NCBI GenBank assembly: GCA_023678885.1
Contig: CM042993.1
Coordinates: 1,758,501-1,822,500, forward strand
Direction of reading: 5' to 3'
Source of the DNA: Pogostemon cablin
Lineage: Eukaryota; Streptophyta; Magnoliopsida; Lamiales; Lamiaceae
DNA: 64,000 nucleotides
Position numbers and translations under genes: made by a program
Notes under the pieces: generated by a model
Database searches by the model: none
Told to the model about the DNA's origin: nothing
Seen by the model: only the letters and a program-made list of their open reading frames with translations
Shown here: piece after piece, positions 22,800-32,905 of the stretch
Numbering within the stretch: the stretch's first letter is position 1
Layout of the letters: each line of letters opens with the position of its first letter

Positions 22800-23560
22800 C
22801 ACAGGCATTTGCTGCCGCTCGTCGGCGGCTTAAAGGGCGTCGGCGAGCCCCTTCTAGCCCTAAAGCCGCCGAGCCCCTTCTAGCTCTAATCCTGTTTCTT
22901 CATTTCTTTCTCTCTCCCTCTACCTATAGATCGTTTCTTGTGCGCTAAAGTTCATAGGCCTCTTGTTTAAGATGGAGGAGCAGATCTGCGCTTACGGCTT
23001 TAGATCCGTCCCTACTTAGTCCCCGAGCAGTCACATTACTGTACAATTGCTTGCTTTTATCGTCTCGAAACTAAACTGCGGTGAGTCTTCTTCTGAGATG
23101 CTATTATCGTCTCCAAACTTTCCTATTTCCCCTTAAAGGGATTATGAGTTTAATTAACTGTTAATTTCGTTTTGTATCTGATTTACACTAAACTATATCT
23201 CACAAATTGCTCTCTCTGTACTGTTGTTTGCATTTTTAATTCCTCTTTTAAAATGAATACAAAATATTAATGTTTAGATCTATTAGATCTATAAGCATTT
23301 TGGACAGAAAGAGTAAGTAGGGAAGTGTGAGATTGAATTCTTTAAATATGACAAACAAAAAGCCCCTTTCCTGGGTTTAGGGTTCCCATTTTCTTAATAT
23401 ATTGTGGATTGATTTGAAACCCCGAGCATGCGTATTAGGGATTCCCATTGGTTTGACCGATCGAATCGCCTGCGAAAATGATCCATTCTGCTGCGTCACA
23501 ACAGGTCTTTTGCGTCAAATCTGTAAGAAATTTCGATCCAATTCACTAGTTGATCGAGTT
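22800..23560 (+). other. GC-shifted patch of unknown origin
   Basis: A GC-richer block with repeated CGAGCCCCTTCTAGC phrases (22840-22885) is followed by pyrimidine-rich sequence, a short frame starting ATGGAGGAGCAGATCTGC (22972) that stops after 15 codons, and a GGTGAGTC donor-like site at 23080. It looks like the 5' end of a transcribed gene, possibly the lost first exon of the ADF copy, but I cannot identify a product. Confidence 0.25.
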
Positions 23561-23679
23561 CATCGTCCATTGCAATGAATTATCATTGATTTGTTATCTT
23601 TTTAATTGGACTCTAGAGAACCAATCTTGTTGTGCTGCCTTCTCATCTACTTCCTCACTTTCTATATAGAAATCCTATG

Positions 23680-23769
23680 TAGAAATCCTGTTTGGAAACA
23701 AAATTCTTCAATCTCTCTCACTTATAGAAATCCTGTTTGGAAACAAAATTCTTCAATCTCTCTCACTTA
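23680..23769 (+). repeat. tandem repeat, 2 x 45 bp
   Basis: Two adjacent near-identical units begin TAGAAATCCTGTTTGG and end CTCTCTCACTTA. Confidence 0.85.
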
Positions 23770-23957
23770 ATTCTCTCTCTCACCCTTCAAAACCTTTAGA
23801 ACACCACTACACTCACTCACGGAAAGAAGGCTTATCAATGTGGTGTGCTGACATCATAAATCCTATACTACAAATTACAAACACACACATGTATGTGTCT
23901 GTATATGCATTTATTGCATGTGAATCCTTTATGTGCGTTTCTGTAAAATAGTTTGCA

Positions 23958-24017
23958 ATGGTTGATAATAAGAATGAGACATTTGACATGGTTGATAATA
24001 AGAATGAGACATTTGTC
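23958..24017 (+). repeat. tandem repeat, 2 x 30 bp (10 codons)
   Basis: Two 30-bp units, each ATGGTTGATAATAAGAATGA plus ACATTTG and a short end. The unit length is a multiple of three and each begins with ATG, so the frame stays open (MVDNKNETFD twice), but the ORF is short and stops soon after. Confidence 0.8.
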
Positions 24018-24269
24018 ATGTTTACAATGTTGATGTTCCAGTTGGGTCTAATGAGAAGGACTCTAACAGAGTATCTAAAGTGAAAAAAGAGAAGAGGTAT
24101 ATATATTAGATATTATATTTCATGTTTTATGATTTGATATTGTGTTCTTTTTTTCATGTTCTTATTGTTATATTTCTTTTATATAATGCAGTGTTAAAGT
24201 ATTGTGTGATGCATTATAGTCTTCGTGCCTTTTTTTTTTGTAATACGAAGTCTGAACGATCAAATGTTA

Positions 24270-25560
24270 AAGAGGGTTGTTAGAATTGAAGTTAAATAGA
24301 TGCATACATCAAGATAGGATTATGTTGATCAATCGTTTTAACCCATTAGCTAGATTATATAGCTAATGTGTTATGAATTCCATAAATACTACGGACAATA
24401 TGTATGACATCTTCATGATTTCAAGAAACGAAAGGGTTAAGGTTAAAAAATACTCGAGGAGTGTTTAGTTCCATTTCTAAATCATTTAAAGGATAAGTAT
24501 GGTGTGAAGTTTAAAGTTTTTCTGAAGGTTTTGCCAGAAAAGACTTCACGAGATTATTTGTATGCTCTAGAGTAGTTTTTAACTCCTTCTGTGAATTATT
24601 CAATGAATTCAGTGACTATCGGGTTCTTAAGTCACTTAATGTAGTTGGTGATATTGAAAAAATTGATTGGTGTTCATATGTGTTACATGATTTGTGCGCT
24701 GCAGTTAAGACATTTAAAGGAGGAAATAATGTTTATGTGGGGGATTGCGTAGTTCTTTTGCAATCGATATATTTTTATCATATTTAATGGAAGGGTGTGC
24801 TTAGCCTATTTCACTCCATTGATAAAACATTGCTCTAATTCAAAAGTTATGATTAGAGGGTGGAGAACAACAATTGAGGTGGTGGTTATGGATTGAGTAA
24901 TTTGTGCGTAGAAATGTTTTCTCTTATATTTTGTGAGGGAACATTTATACGCATAGATTACCCAACCTATAACACCATCTCTTTGTTCTTTTGTACCTAT
25001 AGCCATAACTATTGTATCAGGCCAATGTTTTATCAATGCTAGTGAAATGGGCTCAAGCACACCCTTTCCATTTCACATGATGAAAGTATATCAATTGCAA
25101 AAAAGTACACAACCTCCAACATAATATACATGATTTTCACCTTTAAATGTCTTAATTGCAATGCACAGATCATCTAACACATGAACACCAATCAATTTTT
25201 CCAATATCATTGACTATATCAAGTGATTTAAGACCCGATTTTAGGGTTAAAAACTACTCTAGAGCATATTAGACAAATAATCTCTTGGAGTCTTCCTCAC
25301 CTCCTGGATGGCAAATCCTTCATAGAAACTTTAAACTTCACACCATACTTATACTTATCTTTTAAATGGGTTAGAAATGAGACTGAACACTCCCCGAGTA
25401 TTTTTGGACCTTAACACTTCGTTTCTTGGAATCATGAAAATGTCATACACACTGTCGAATTTAATGGAAATCATCGACACATGAAATCTAGTTAATGGGG
25501 TTTAAGCGATCGATCAACTTGTAAATAGTGCATGTATACAACTACTAACTTCAAGACAAA
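24270..25560. repeat. long inverted repeat carrying a decayed transposon-type ORF
   Basis: The left arm (about 24270-24840) and the right arm (about 25005-25560) are inverted copies of about 550 bp with roughly 80% similarity by eye, around a spacer of about 165 bp. Matching landmarks include TATGGTGTGAAGTTTAAAGT (24499) against its inverse near 25330, and ACATTTAAAGG (24709) against its inverse near 25145. Each arm reads as a decayed coding segment (KIDWCSYVLHDLCAAVKTFK on the plus strand; the minus arm continues to LALIKHWPDTIVMAIGTKE) that resembles the N-terminal part of plant transposon proteins associated with Ulp1-type proteases. Stops and frame shifts break both arms. The assignment to that family is weak. 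Confidence 0.6.
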
Positions 25561-25573
25561 TGGTTGTTGCGGG

Positions 25574-25817
25574 ATGGGTGTTGTTGAACAGAGCAAAATA
25601 ACATTCTTGGAACCGAAGAAGAACCGTCGTTATGTGATCAAGATCGATGAGAAGAAATAGAGGTGATGGTGGAGAAAAGCGGTGGGCCCGGTGAAAGCTA
25701 CGAGGAATTTGCAGAATCGTTACCGGAGAGATATGCTGTTTACGACTTCGATTTTGTCACCTCTGAGAATTGCCAGAAGAGCAAGATTTTCTTCATTGCC
25801 TGGTCATCCCACTCTAG
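25574..25817 (+). pseudogene. actin-depolymerizing factor (ADF/cofilin) relic
   Basis: The sequence reads as the middle exon of a plant ADF, an actin-filament-severing protein: GMGVVEQSKITFLEPKKNRR, YVIKIDEKK, then after a 1-base loss EVMVEKSGGPGESYEEFAES and RYAVYDFDFVTSENCQKSK followed by IFFIAWS. An in-frame TAG appears at the shift (about 25659). About three residues before RYAVYDF are missing, and the C-terminal exon (actin-binding long helix) is not found downstream. It abuts the right arm of the long inverted repeat, so that insertion probably separated it from its promoter and first exon. Confidence 0.8.
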
Positions 25818-26230
25818 TCTTGTCTTATTACCTTCACTATTGCTGCCTTTATGTTTCATATATACATATATATATATATTGTATTATGTTAGCCTGAATA
25901 CCTCATTTCAAAAATGTAGTGATGATCACTGCACGGAAAGATATTAAAAAATAAAATTTCTTTTCTTAATTATTTCTCTGTCACTCAATTATTCAACATA
26001 AATATGGCACATAAAAAGCATAAGAAAATCAAAACCTACACGATGTAATAGAAGACCAGTTTTCATATTTTCTAGGATTTATTATTATTACAATTGATGA
26101 TCTCCTTAATTCCACTAAGGAAATTGAGATTATGGATACAAATATCTCATCAAGATGCTTGTACTAATGAAATTTCTTTATTTGTAATAATAATCCAAGT
26201 TAACTGTATATTTATATGCACCTAATGATA

Positions 26231-27132
26231 GAAGTTCCGAAAGAGAAGAGAAGATTAACTTGGAAAGAGCAAGAAAGCAGGTTCTACGTGTATTTTCCTA
26301 TTTAAAAAACTAATCCTACTCAGCTTGTTGTTATGACACAACGCTAACTGATCTCTTGTCACTTTGGATATGTTCAAAACTCTAGCCAATAATTTCACAT
26401 CTACTTGCGAGAAGAAGTACAGAACGTGGTCCGAATCTTCTGAGCCGCTTCTTCGAAACTTCCGAAGGATGCAATTCTCACTCCTCAGAACTTCCTTCAG
26501 CTTCCTCTCTGCATTTCCAACAAACCAAACAACCTTAATCATTACCACACAATCTACTATTGTTATTATTCATTAGAAACTATAACGAACCTTCTGAAGA
26601 GCTTTCTTGATCTCCATCAACAGGTTAGCATCGTCCGGGTTGAGGAGCTCAGGCATTGATCTCTTGTGCTCGTTGACTGATGCCACCGAGCAATCCCTGT
26701 CGGCCTGAACGAATCGCCAGGATATTCGTATTGACTCTTCCACGATCTCCACCAGCATGTTGCTTGTGACGACGTACTCATCCATGTCCCCTTTCCTTGC
26801 CTTCCTCTTGTCTTTCATGTTGTCCTCTGCCACATTCAATACAAGATTAATTCATGAAGCGGCCGTCGCAGTTAGTTTGCATCGATCCTTACCTCTTATT
26901 ACAGGAACTTGTAGGAGATTGCACCATTGCATGATAATTGTCCTAATTAAAGATCAAATCTTGGTCCAAAACTATCATTCCTTTATACAATTATAATCCA
27001 TAAAAAGATTATCACTAGTTCATAATGATGATGTCATACTAATGTAGTTTAAACGCGGGATTCAAGATTTGAAAACAATGTCATGAAAACAGCCCCTTTT
27101 GACTCTTGGAAGTTGGACAGAGACATTTTTTT
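26231..27132 (-). pseudogene. partial duplicate of the DUF1666 gene 3' end
   Basis: This is a diverged copy of 28341-29641, which contains the last exons of the neighbouring DUF1666 gene. It retains exon-4 sequence (MDEYVVTSNMLVEIVEESIR) and exon-5 sequence (ERKLKEVLRSENCILRKFRR). It is broken: the exon-4 acceptor AG is lost, exon 5 lacks four bases at its start so splicing would hit TGA after three codons, and about 400 bp including most of exon 3 are deleted. The deletion joins AGGAGATTGC to ACCATTGCATG, a TGC microhomology between the two breakpoints in the parent. Confidence 0.85.
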
Positions 27133-27807
27133 AAAATTTCTAATTTTATTTTTATTAAACTGGTTGATTACCTCTTGAAAAATAAATATCAAAATTGCCC
27201 ACCAATTGTGACTAATGATCGTATTACCCTCAACTTTTATTTAAATTAAATAATTCTATTTAAACACAAAATTGTTAAAACTATTAAAATTATAAATATT
27301 TTATTATTTAATAATATATTACTCGTGTTTTGTCCAAATGATTAAATAATTAATAATTAATAAAAAATATAATAATTAGAAATTATTATTAAATTATTAT
27401 TCAATCAAAATTATTAAATGTAATAATATAATAATTATTTATAAAATATCTTTTATGTGTTCTAATTGTATTTTAAAACCTAACCCACATAACATACTTT
27501 ATAATTTATTTATTACTTAAAAATACCACAATACCCTTCAAAAGTTAATAAAGTTGGTCAAAAAGCAACTTTTCTTAAACTCCGTGTCTACAGTAACTGT
27601 GAAGACAAATATGGGACGGAGGGAGTATTAATTAATTTTCGTAATTTTTTTATCATTAATTATTTATTTTATTATATTTAATAATTTATCTTTCATTATA
27701 CAATAATTTATATATTTATTAATTTTATTTATTAACCGATAATAGTTAAGATAGTAATGAGACGAGTATTTTCGAGTATTCATTCTATTCAAACTTTAAT
27801 ATGGTGG
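27133..27807. other. AT-rich spacer with a truncated MITE
   Basis: This holds AT-rich sequence and, at 27478-27627, the right half of the MITE seen at 6769-7050, ending GGGACGGAGGGAGTA. The left half is missing. Confidence 0.6.
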
Positions 27808-27985
27808 CAAAAACTCCTGAACCCCCGGGACACGGAAGGATACTCCGTGTCCCCATATGAACATAACTCTCCCCTCTATATTTTATTTAAACCTATGTAT
27901 TGGTAGGGGTTTAAATTGCAAATGGACACAAAAATTACAAATGCGCACCGAATGTGCTCCTTGCTACCGGGTGCACAGGAACTTC
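27808..27985 (+). mobile_element. short dispersed MITE-like repeat (CAAAAACTCCTG family)
   Basis: Begins GGCAAAAACTCCTGAACCCC, then GGGACACGGAAGGATACTCC, and ends at about GGGTGCACAGGAACTTCACTC. Same family as 13873-14044 (inverted) and 39583-39712. Confidence 0.6.
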
Positions 27986-28364
27986 ACTCATCTGTTTAAT
28001 CAAATATGCTTCTTGTTCATAGGCAGTATTAAGTGAAAGCATTTTGTTTTGATGTATACGACATTGGAATTAATATGGCTGTTACTCTTTTGCAAATGGA
28101 ACTGTTACAATGGCCGTTCATGTAGGATGTTACAGAGTGGTTAAAATCTTGATTAGCCATTGAGCACACAGAAATGTTAGTAAACATACAATTTGTGGAT
28201 CACATCAAATTCTTAGTAACACCCATTTATGTGGTGGAGTAATCGACACAGAGAAGAGGCCTTCAATCCAATGGTTGATGTAGGAAGAATAAGCAAATTG
28301 GTTAAAGTATAATCATTAAATTATTTTATATACCCTAATTGGAGTTCCAAAAGAGAGGAGAATA
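27986..28364. other. spacer, probable 3' region of the DUF1666 gene
   Basis: No gene seen. The last part is the 3' flank of the minus-strand DUF1666 gene. Confidence 0.4.
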
Positions 28365-31300
28365 TTAACTTGGAAAGAGCAAGAAAGCAGGTTCTACCTG
28401 TATTTTCCTATTTACAAAACTAATCCTACTCAGCTTGTTATGACACCACACTAACTGATCTCTTGTCACTTTGGACATGTTCAAAACTCTAGCCACTAAT
28501 TTCATATCTACTTGCGAGAAGAAGTACAGAACTTGGTCCGAATCTTCTGAGCTGCTTCTTCGGAACTTCCGAAGGATGCAATTCTCACTCCTCAAAACTT
28601 CCTTCAGCTTCCTCTCTTTCTGCATTTCCAACAAATTACCAAACAATCTTAATCATTACCATTTACCACACACAATCTACCATTGTTATTATTATTAGAA
28701 ACTATAACGAACCTTCTGAAGAGCTTTCTTGATCTCCATCAGCAGGTTGGCGTCCTCTGGGTGGAGGAGCTCAGGCATTGATCTCTTGTGCCCATTGACT
28801 GATGCCACAGAGCAATCCCTGTCGGCCCGAACGAATCGCCAGAATATTCGTATTGACTCTTCCACAATCTCCACCAGCATGTCGCTTGTGATGACGTACT
28901 CATCCATGTCCCCTTTCCTTGCCTTCCTCTTGTCTTTCATGTTGTCCTCTGCCACATTCAGTACAAACATTAATTCAACTGAAGCAACGGTCGCAGTTAG
29001 TTTGCATCGATCCTTACCTCGTATTACAGGAACTTGTAGGAGGTTGCGGACAGCACACCTGCTCTTGACATAGTTTTGCACTCTTGGTGCTTGAAAAGGC
29101 TCGTCCTCCACAAATCTTTGCATGAGCACTTGGAACTGTTGGAATTCGCCCGCCACCTCGTTGTACCTGCGACGTCCACGAGGATCAGAGTCCCACAAAT
29201 CCCAGGCTTTTTCGTATTGCCAATGCAGGAATTCCCATGAAAGGCACATCTGTCCTACGTACACCACTTCTAGATCGCCTTGCAGTTCGGCGATGAACTT
29301 CTTCATTGGATCGCTGCCATGGATTTTGTGTTTGAACAGCCAAAGATTTTGGGAGACGAGTGACTTTAGAGTCGGAGGCGATCGTTTTTGCTTTGAAATC
29401 GAGTGAAGAGGATCCTTCAACTGCAGAAAACCTGCACCATTGCATGATAATTATCCTAATTAAAAATCAAATCTTTGCCCAAAACTATCTTTCCTCTTTA
29501 CAATTATAAACCATAAGAAGATTATTACTAGCTAGTTCATAATGATGATGTCATACTAATGTAGTTTAAACGCGGGATTCAAGATTTGAAAACAATGTCT
29601 AGAAAACAGCTCCTTTTGACTCTTGGACACAGACATTTTTTGATAACTGGGAAACCAATGTGGTTTGAAAGGTCAAGAACTCGAGATTCCATGGTATTTA
29701 ATTGGAAAACGAAGACAACCGCTTAATATGGTCCATTGGGTGTTTCATTGACTTTAATTGCTTCATTAATTAGTTATCAACCAAATCAAAAAAGACTCAT
29801 CCATCTAATGCCCTAAATCTGACAAGGTCTCATGTTTACTAAACAACTCAACAAACAGATCTCGTGGGACCTCTTCTTAGTTCTTCACCACCAAATAACA
29901 TTCAAATTGTGTAGTGAATCCAATCAAGACAAGAATGTAAGAACAAGAGACACACCAACCAACAACCATGATCATACATTATAATGCAAGAAAAGGAATG
30001 GTGAGCTTACCCATGGCATACATCTTTTGGTAGTTCATGATATCGAATTTGCGCATTCTCTCTCTATAGCTCTTGTAGAACTTGTGAAGCTCACCAATGC
30101 AATCTTCCCTCTGGAACTCGTCGATTTTCCATGGCTTCAGATCGTCGTTTATCTTAGGAGACTCCGACTCTTCTAGGATGGTCGGGAGACCAGTTGCCCT
30201 GACCTTCTTCAGCTCCATTTTCAACTGTTCGATTAGTTCTTGATGTTCCCATAATGATTCCAACTTGTTTGCATCCTCAGAATCCGCCATTGATGAATCT
30301 TTAGGCCTCTGTTTTCCAGAATCCTCATTTGTACTGTCTAAATCCTCATTGAAATCTCTCTGGCCCAAAAAATCTGAGTCTAATTCATCAAAATCTTGCG
30401 AGTTGCTCTCTTCTAACTCCTTAAGCTCTTCCATTATTGCACTATCTTCATCTGATAAATCCTGATTTTCTTCGAAAGCTGATAAGTCACTCCCTGATTC
30501 GATTCTCTCATCCTCGAATTCAAACTCACCTCCGAAATCTCCATCGGACAAGAAATCATCGCTGTAAGAATCCATGAAACGGTTCATCACAGAACGTATA
30601 TGCTCAAAACTCGTAGACTCTGAACCAGAATCCACAACTACAGAGTTTTTTTCAGACAGAATCAATTCCTCCTCTTCAACTGATTGTCTGTTCTCTTCGG
30701 ACTTGTCTATCGATTCCACAACCTCAATTTTCTCACTCTCCTCTTCATCAAACACCAAATCAGCTTCTTTTTCTATAGCAGCAGAACCCTCTTCCAGATT
30801 TAATCTATCAGAAACCTCCTTTTCATGTTCTAAAGAGTTCTCAAATTCAATCTCTCTCACAGTAAAAGTCTCAATTTCTTCCACAAAAGTACTAACACTA
30901 TCTCTCCCAGATGCAAACTCATATCTTCTAGTACTTACACAAACACAAGGGACCACCTCGGAATTTATTACATTACCTGTTTCTCTCTGGATTTGGCTAA
31001 ACTCATCGTACGTTGGAAACTTGAATTTCAAAAGGCTTCCTCGTTTATCTTCATCTTCTTCCTCACACTCATCTTCATGCTCTGTAAACAACTCTGCCTC
31101 AGACTCTGTTTCGACAAAGCTTAATTTCTTATCATTCTCCTCCTCCAAAAAATCACTCCCATCCCCTCGCAACCTGCCGCAAAACAAACCCCAGTCAACA
31201 AAAAAGAAAAAAACAGATAACAATTTAAATGATTTATAACAGAAAATCTTTGAAAAAAAAAAAAAACCTGAAAATATAATTGGAGAGGAAAGTGAAAACA

Positions 31301-31422
31301 GGGAGCAAATAAATAGAAACCGCGTGAAGGAGAAAGAGGATTTTTTGGTAGAGAAAGTGAGTGGTAAAAGCGGCCATGCTGTAAGAAGATGGCTTAAGCA
31401 GAACGCGTTTAGCGAGAAGCAT
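28365..31422 (-). CDS. DUF1666 plant protein (annotated elsewhere as L34Ae-like), acidic
   Basis: A 750-residue protein of the plant-specific DUF1666 family (Arabidopsis relatives were labelled 60S ribosomal protein L34Ae, although nothing here looks ribosomal). Its function is unknown. Five exons join in phase: 31422-31268, 31173-30011, 29431-29018, 28978-28713, 28619-28365. The N-terminus (about residues 17-52) is hydrophobic (FLYQKILFLLHAVSIYLLPV), a likely membrane anchor. A long region rich in Glu, Asp and Ser follows (about 55-350), then a Lys-rich coiled-coil-like stretch (ELIEQLKMELKKVRATGLPT). The conserved DUF1666 part follows: KDPLHSISKQKRSPPTLKSL, ELQGDLEVVYVGQMCLSWEF, LHWQYEKAWDLWDSD, ELLHPEDANLLMEIKKALQK and RKFRRSSSEDSDQVLYFFSQ. 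A broken copy of its 3' end lies downstream. Confidence 0.88.
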
Positions 31423-31900
31423 TCAAAACGAATGAAGGGGTGAGAGGGAATTCAGTCGGGATAGAGAAAGAGAAGGGGAAATCGAGTTAATGGGAGGTTT
31501 GAATGGTTCAAGGATTGAATAGACAGGACACCTGTAAAATAAAAGCAAAAGAGGGCATGATTTAGCAGAGGAATCGGAGTGAGAAGAAGTAGAAATCCGA
31601 CCTAATAGGAGAATTCTTGGGGTGATGAGATTTCATAGCAGGAATTGAAGGGAGATAGTTACGCGCCACCCACCCACTCTCTCTCTCTCTGTTCTTACAT
31701 GCATGAAAACTGTCTAAAGCCCTATGAGAGAGGGAAGTGAGTGAGTTGGAGGGTTTAATGAGGATGAAGAAGAAAGTAGAGTGCGTGTGGTGTGTGTGAG
31801 AGAGAAAGAGAAAGAGGGAGATAGGGAGTGGTCGACCTGAAATAAGCATAGATAATTGACAATTGGAATTTTGGGAGAAACTTGCAGTTGGAGAAGAAAC
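31423..31900 (-). promoter_or_regulatory. 5' flank of the DUF1666 gene with CT/GA microsatellites
   Basis: On the minus strand this upstream stretch is pyrimidine/purine-biased, with a (CT)n tract at 31679-31691 and GAGA-type tracts around 31798-31820. Such tracts are common in plant leaders. No clear TATA box is assigned. Confidence 0.35.
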
Positions 31901-32000
31901 TAAAACATAGATAAATTGAGGGTATTTATGTTAGTCGCCCACGTGGTTTTCTTTTCTTTTATTTTGTCAACCTTCTATATTTATTATTTTTATTTTTATA

Positions 32001-32257
32001 CTTCCTCTTTACCAGAAAAATTTACACATTCTTTTTGGCACGGAATTAAGAAAATGATAACTTTTAGGGATATTATGATATTTTTTTTGTAATAAATAAA
32101 TAATAAAGTATGCTAGATGTGTTAGATAGATGTGGTTTTTTTTAAATAAAATGTATGGAGAAGGGTGATTGTGTTTGAATTTTTTTTAAAAAAAAGTGCA
32201 AATTTTTGTGAGACAACCCAAAATAGAAAGTGTGCAAATTTTCCTGGGACGGAGGGA
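32001..32257. mobile_element. Stowaway-like MITE, diverged left end
   Basis: The right end GGGACGGAGGGA is canonical. The left end CTTCCTCTTTACCAG is a diverged inverse, and TA lies on both sides. About 257 bp, no coding capacity. Confidence 0.6.
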
Positions 32258-32651
32258 TATATTTGTTATAAAAATGTCGCAAAATAAATAGATTAGTTTT
32301 AGTGAAACAAGTAACGTCCTTATAAAAAATAAAAAATAAAAACTCCATTTTGAGATGCAAGCTCTTAAATCTTGATATTTGACACCGACGAGTCACAAGT
32401 CTTGATCAAAAAGAGTATTTCCTTTGTATACATTTTTTTTAATGGGAGCACAAGTATACTGTATATACAACGTCTCACATTTAGATTATTCACTGTCTTA
32501 TATTTGGATTATTTTAATTGTTTTTAATTAGTTATATTTTTTTATTTTAGATATTTATAACTTTTCTTTTAAATGTTAGTATTATTTTTTAATTATATCA
32601 TAAATTATTCACGAAATAATTCACACTAACATTATCACTTTTCATTAAGGG

Positions 32652-32905
32652 GAAAACTTGTGCGTCCTGTGCGCCTTTAGAATTTTGTGTTAAATTGTAT
32701 ACCCTTTAGTATAAAGACGTATATCCTTTATTTTCTGAAGAAAAATAAAAATTATTAATGAAAAGTATATACCTTTTAGAATAAAATAGTGGACCCTTAT
32801 TAATTAAAGTGTATATACTATTTAGAACAAAATAATGTACCTTTACCCATAATATTAAATTCTAAAGGCGCACGATGTGTCTCTGGGACACGCAAGACCA
32901 ACTCT
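32652..32905 (+). mobile_element. MITE-like repeat, long form of the dispersed family
   Basis: Begins GGGGAAAACTTGTGCGTCC, continues TTTAGAATTTTGTGTTAAAT, and ends near AAAGGCGCACGATGTGTCTC, an inverse of its start. The block at 63954 onward begins with the same TTTAGAATTTTGTGTTAAAT sequence. Confidence 0.5.

Noticed and set aside
30265..31239. Long plus-strand Ser-rich frames opposite the DUF1666 exon
   Set aside because: Antisense shadows of the Glu/Asp/Ser-rich coding strand.
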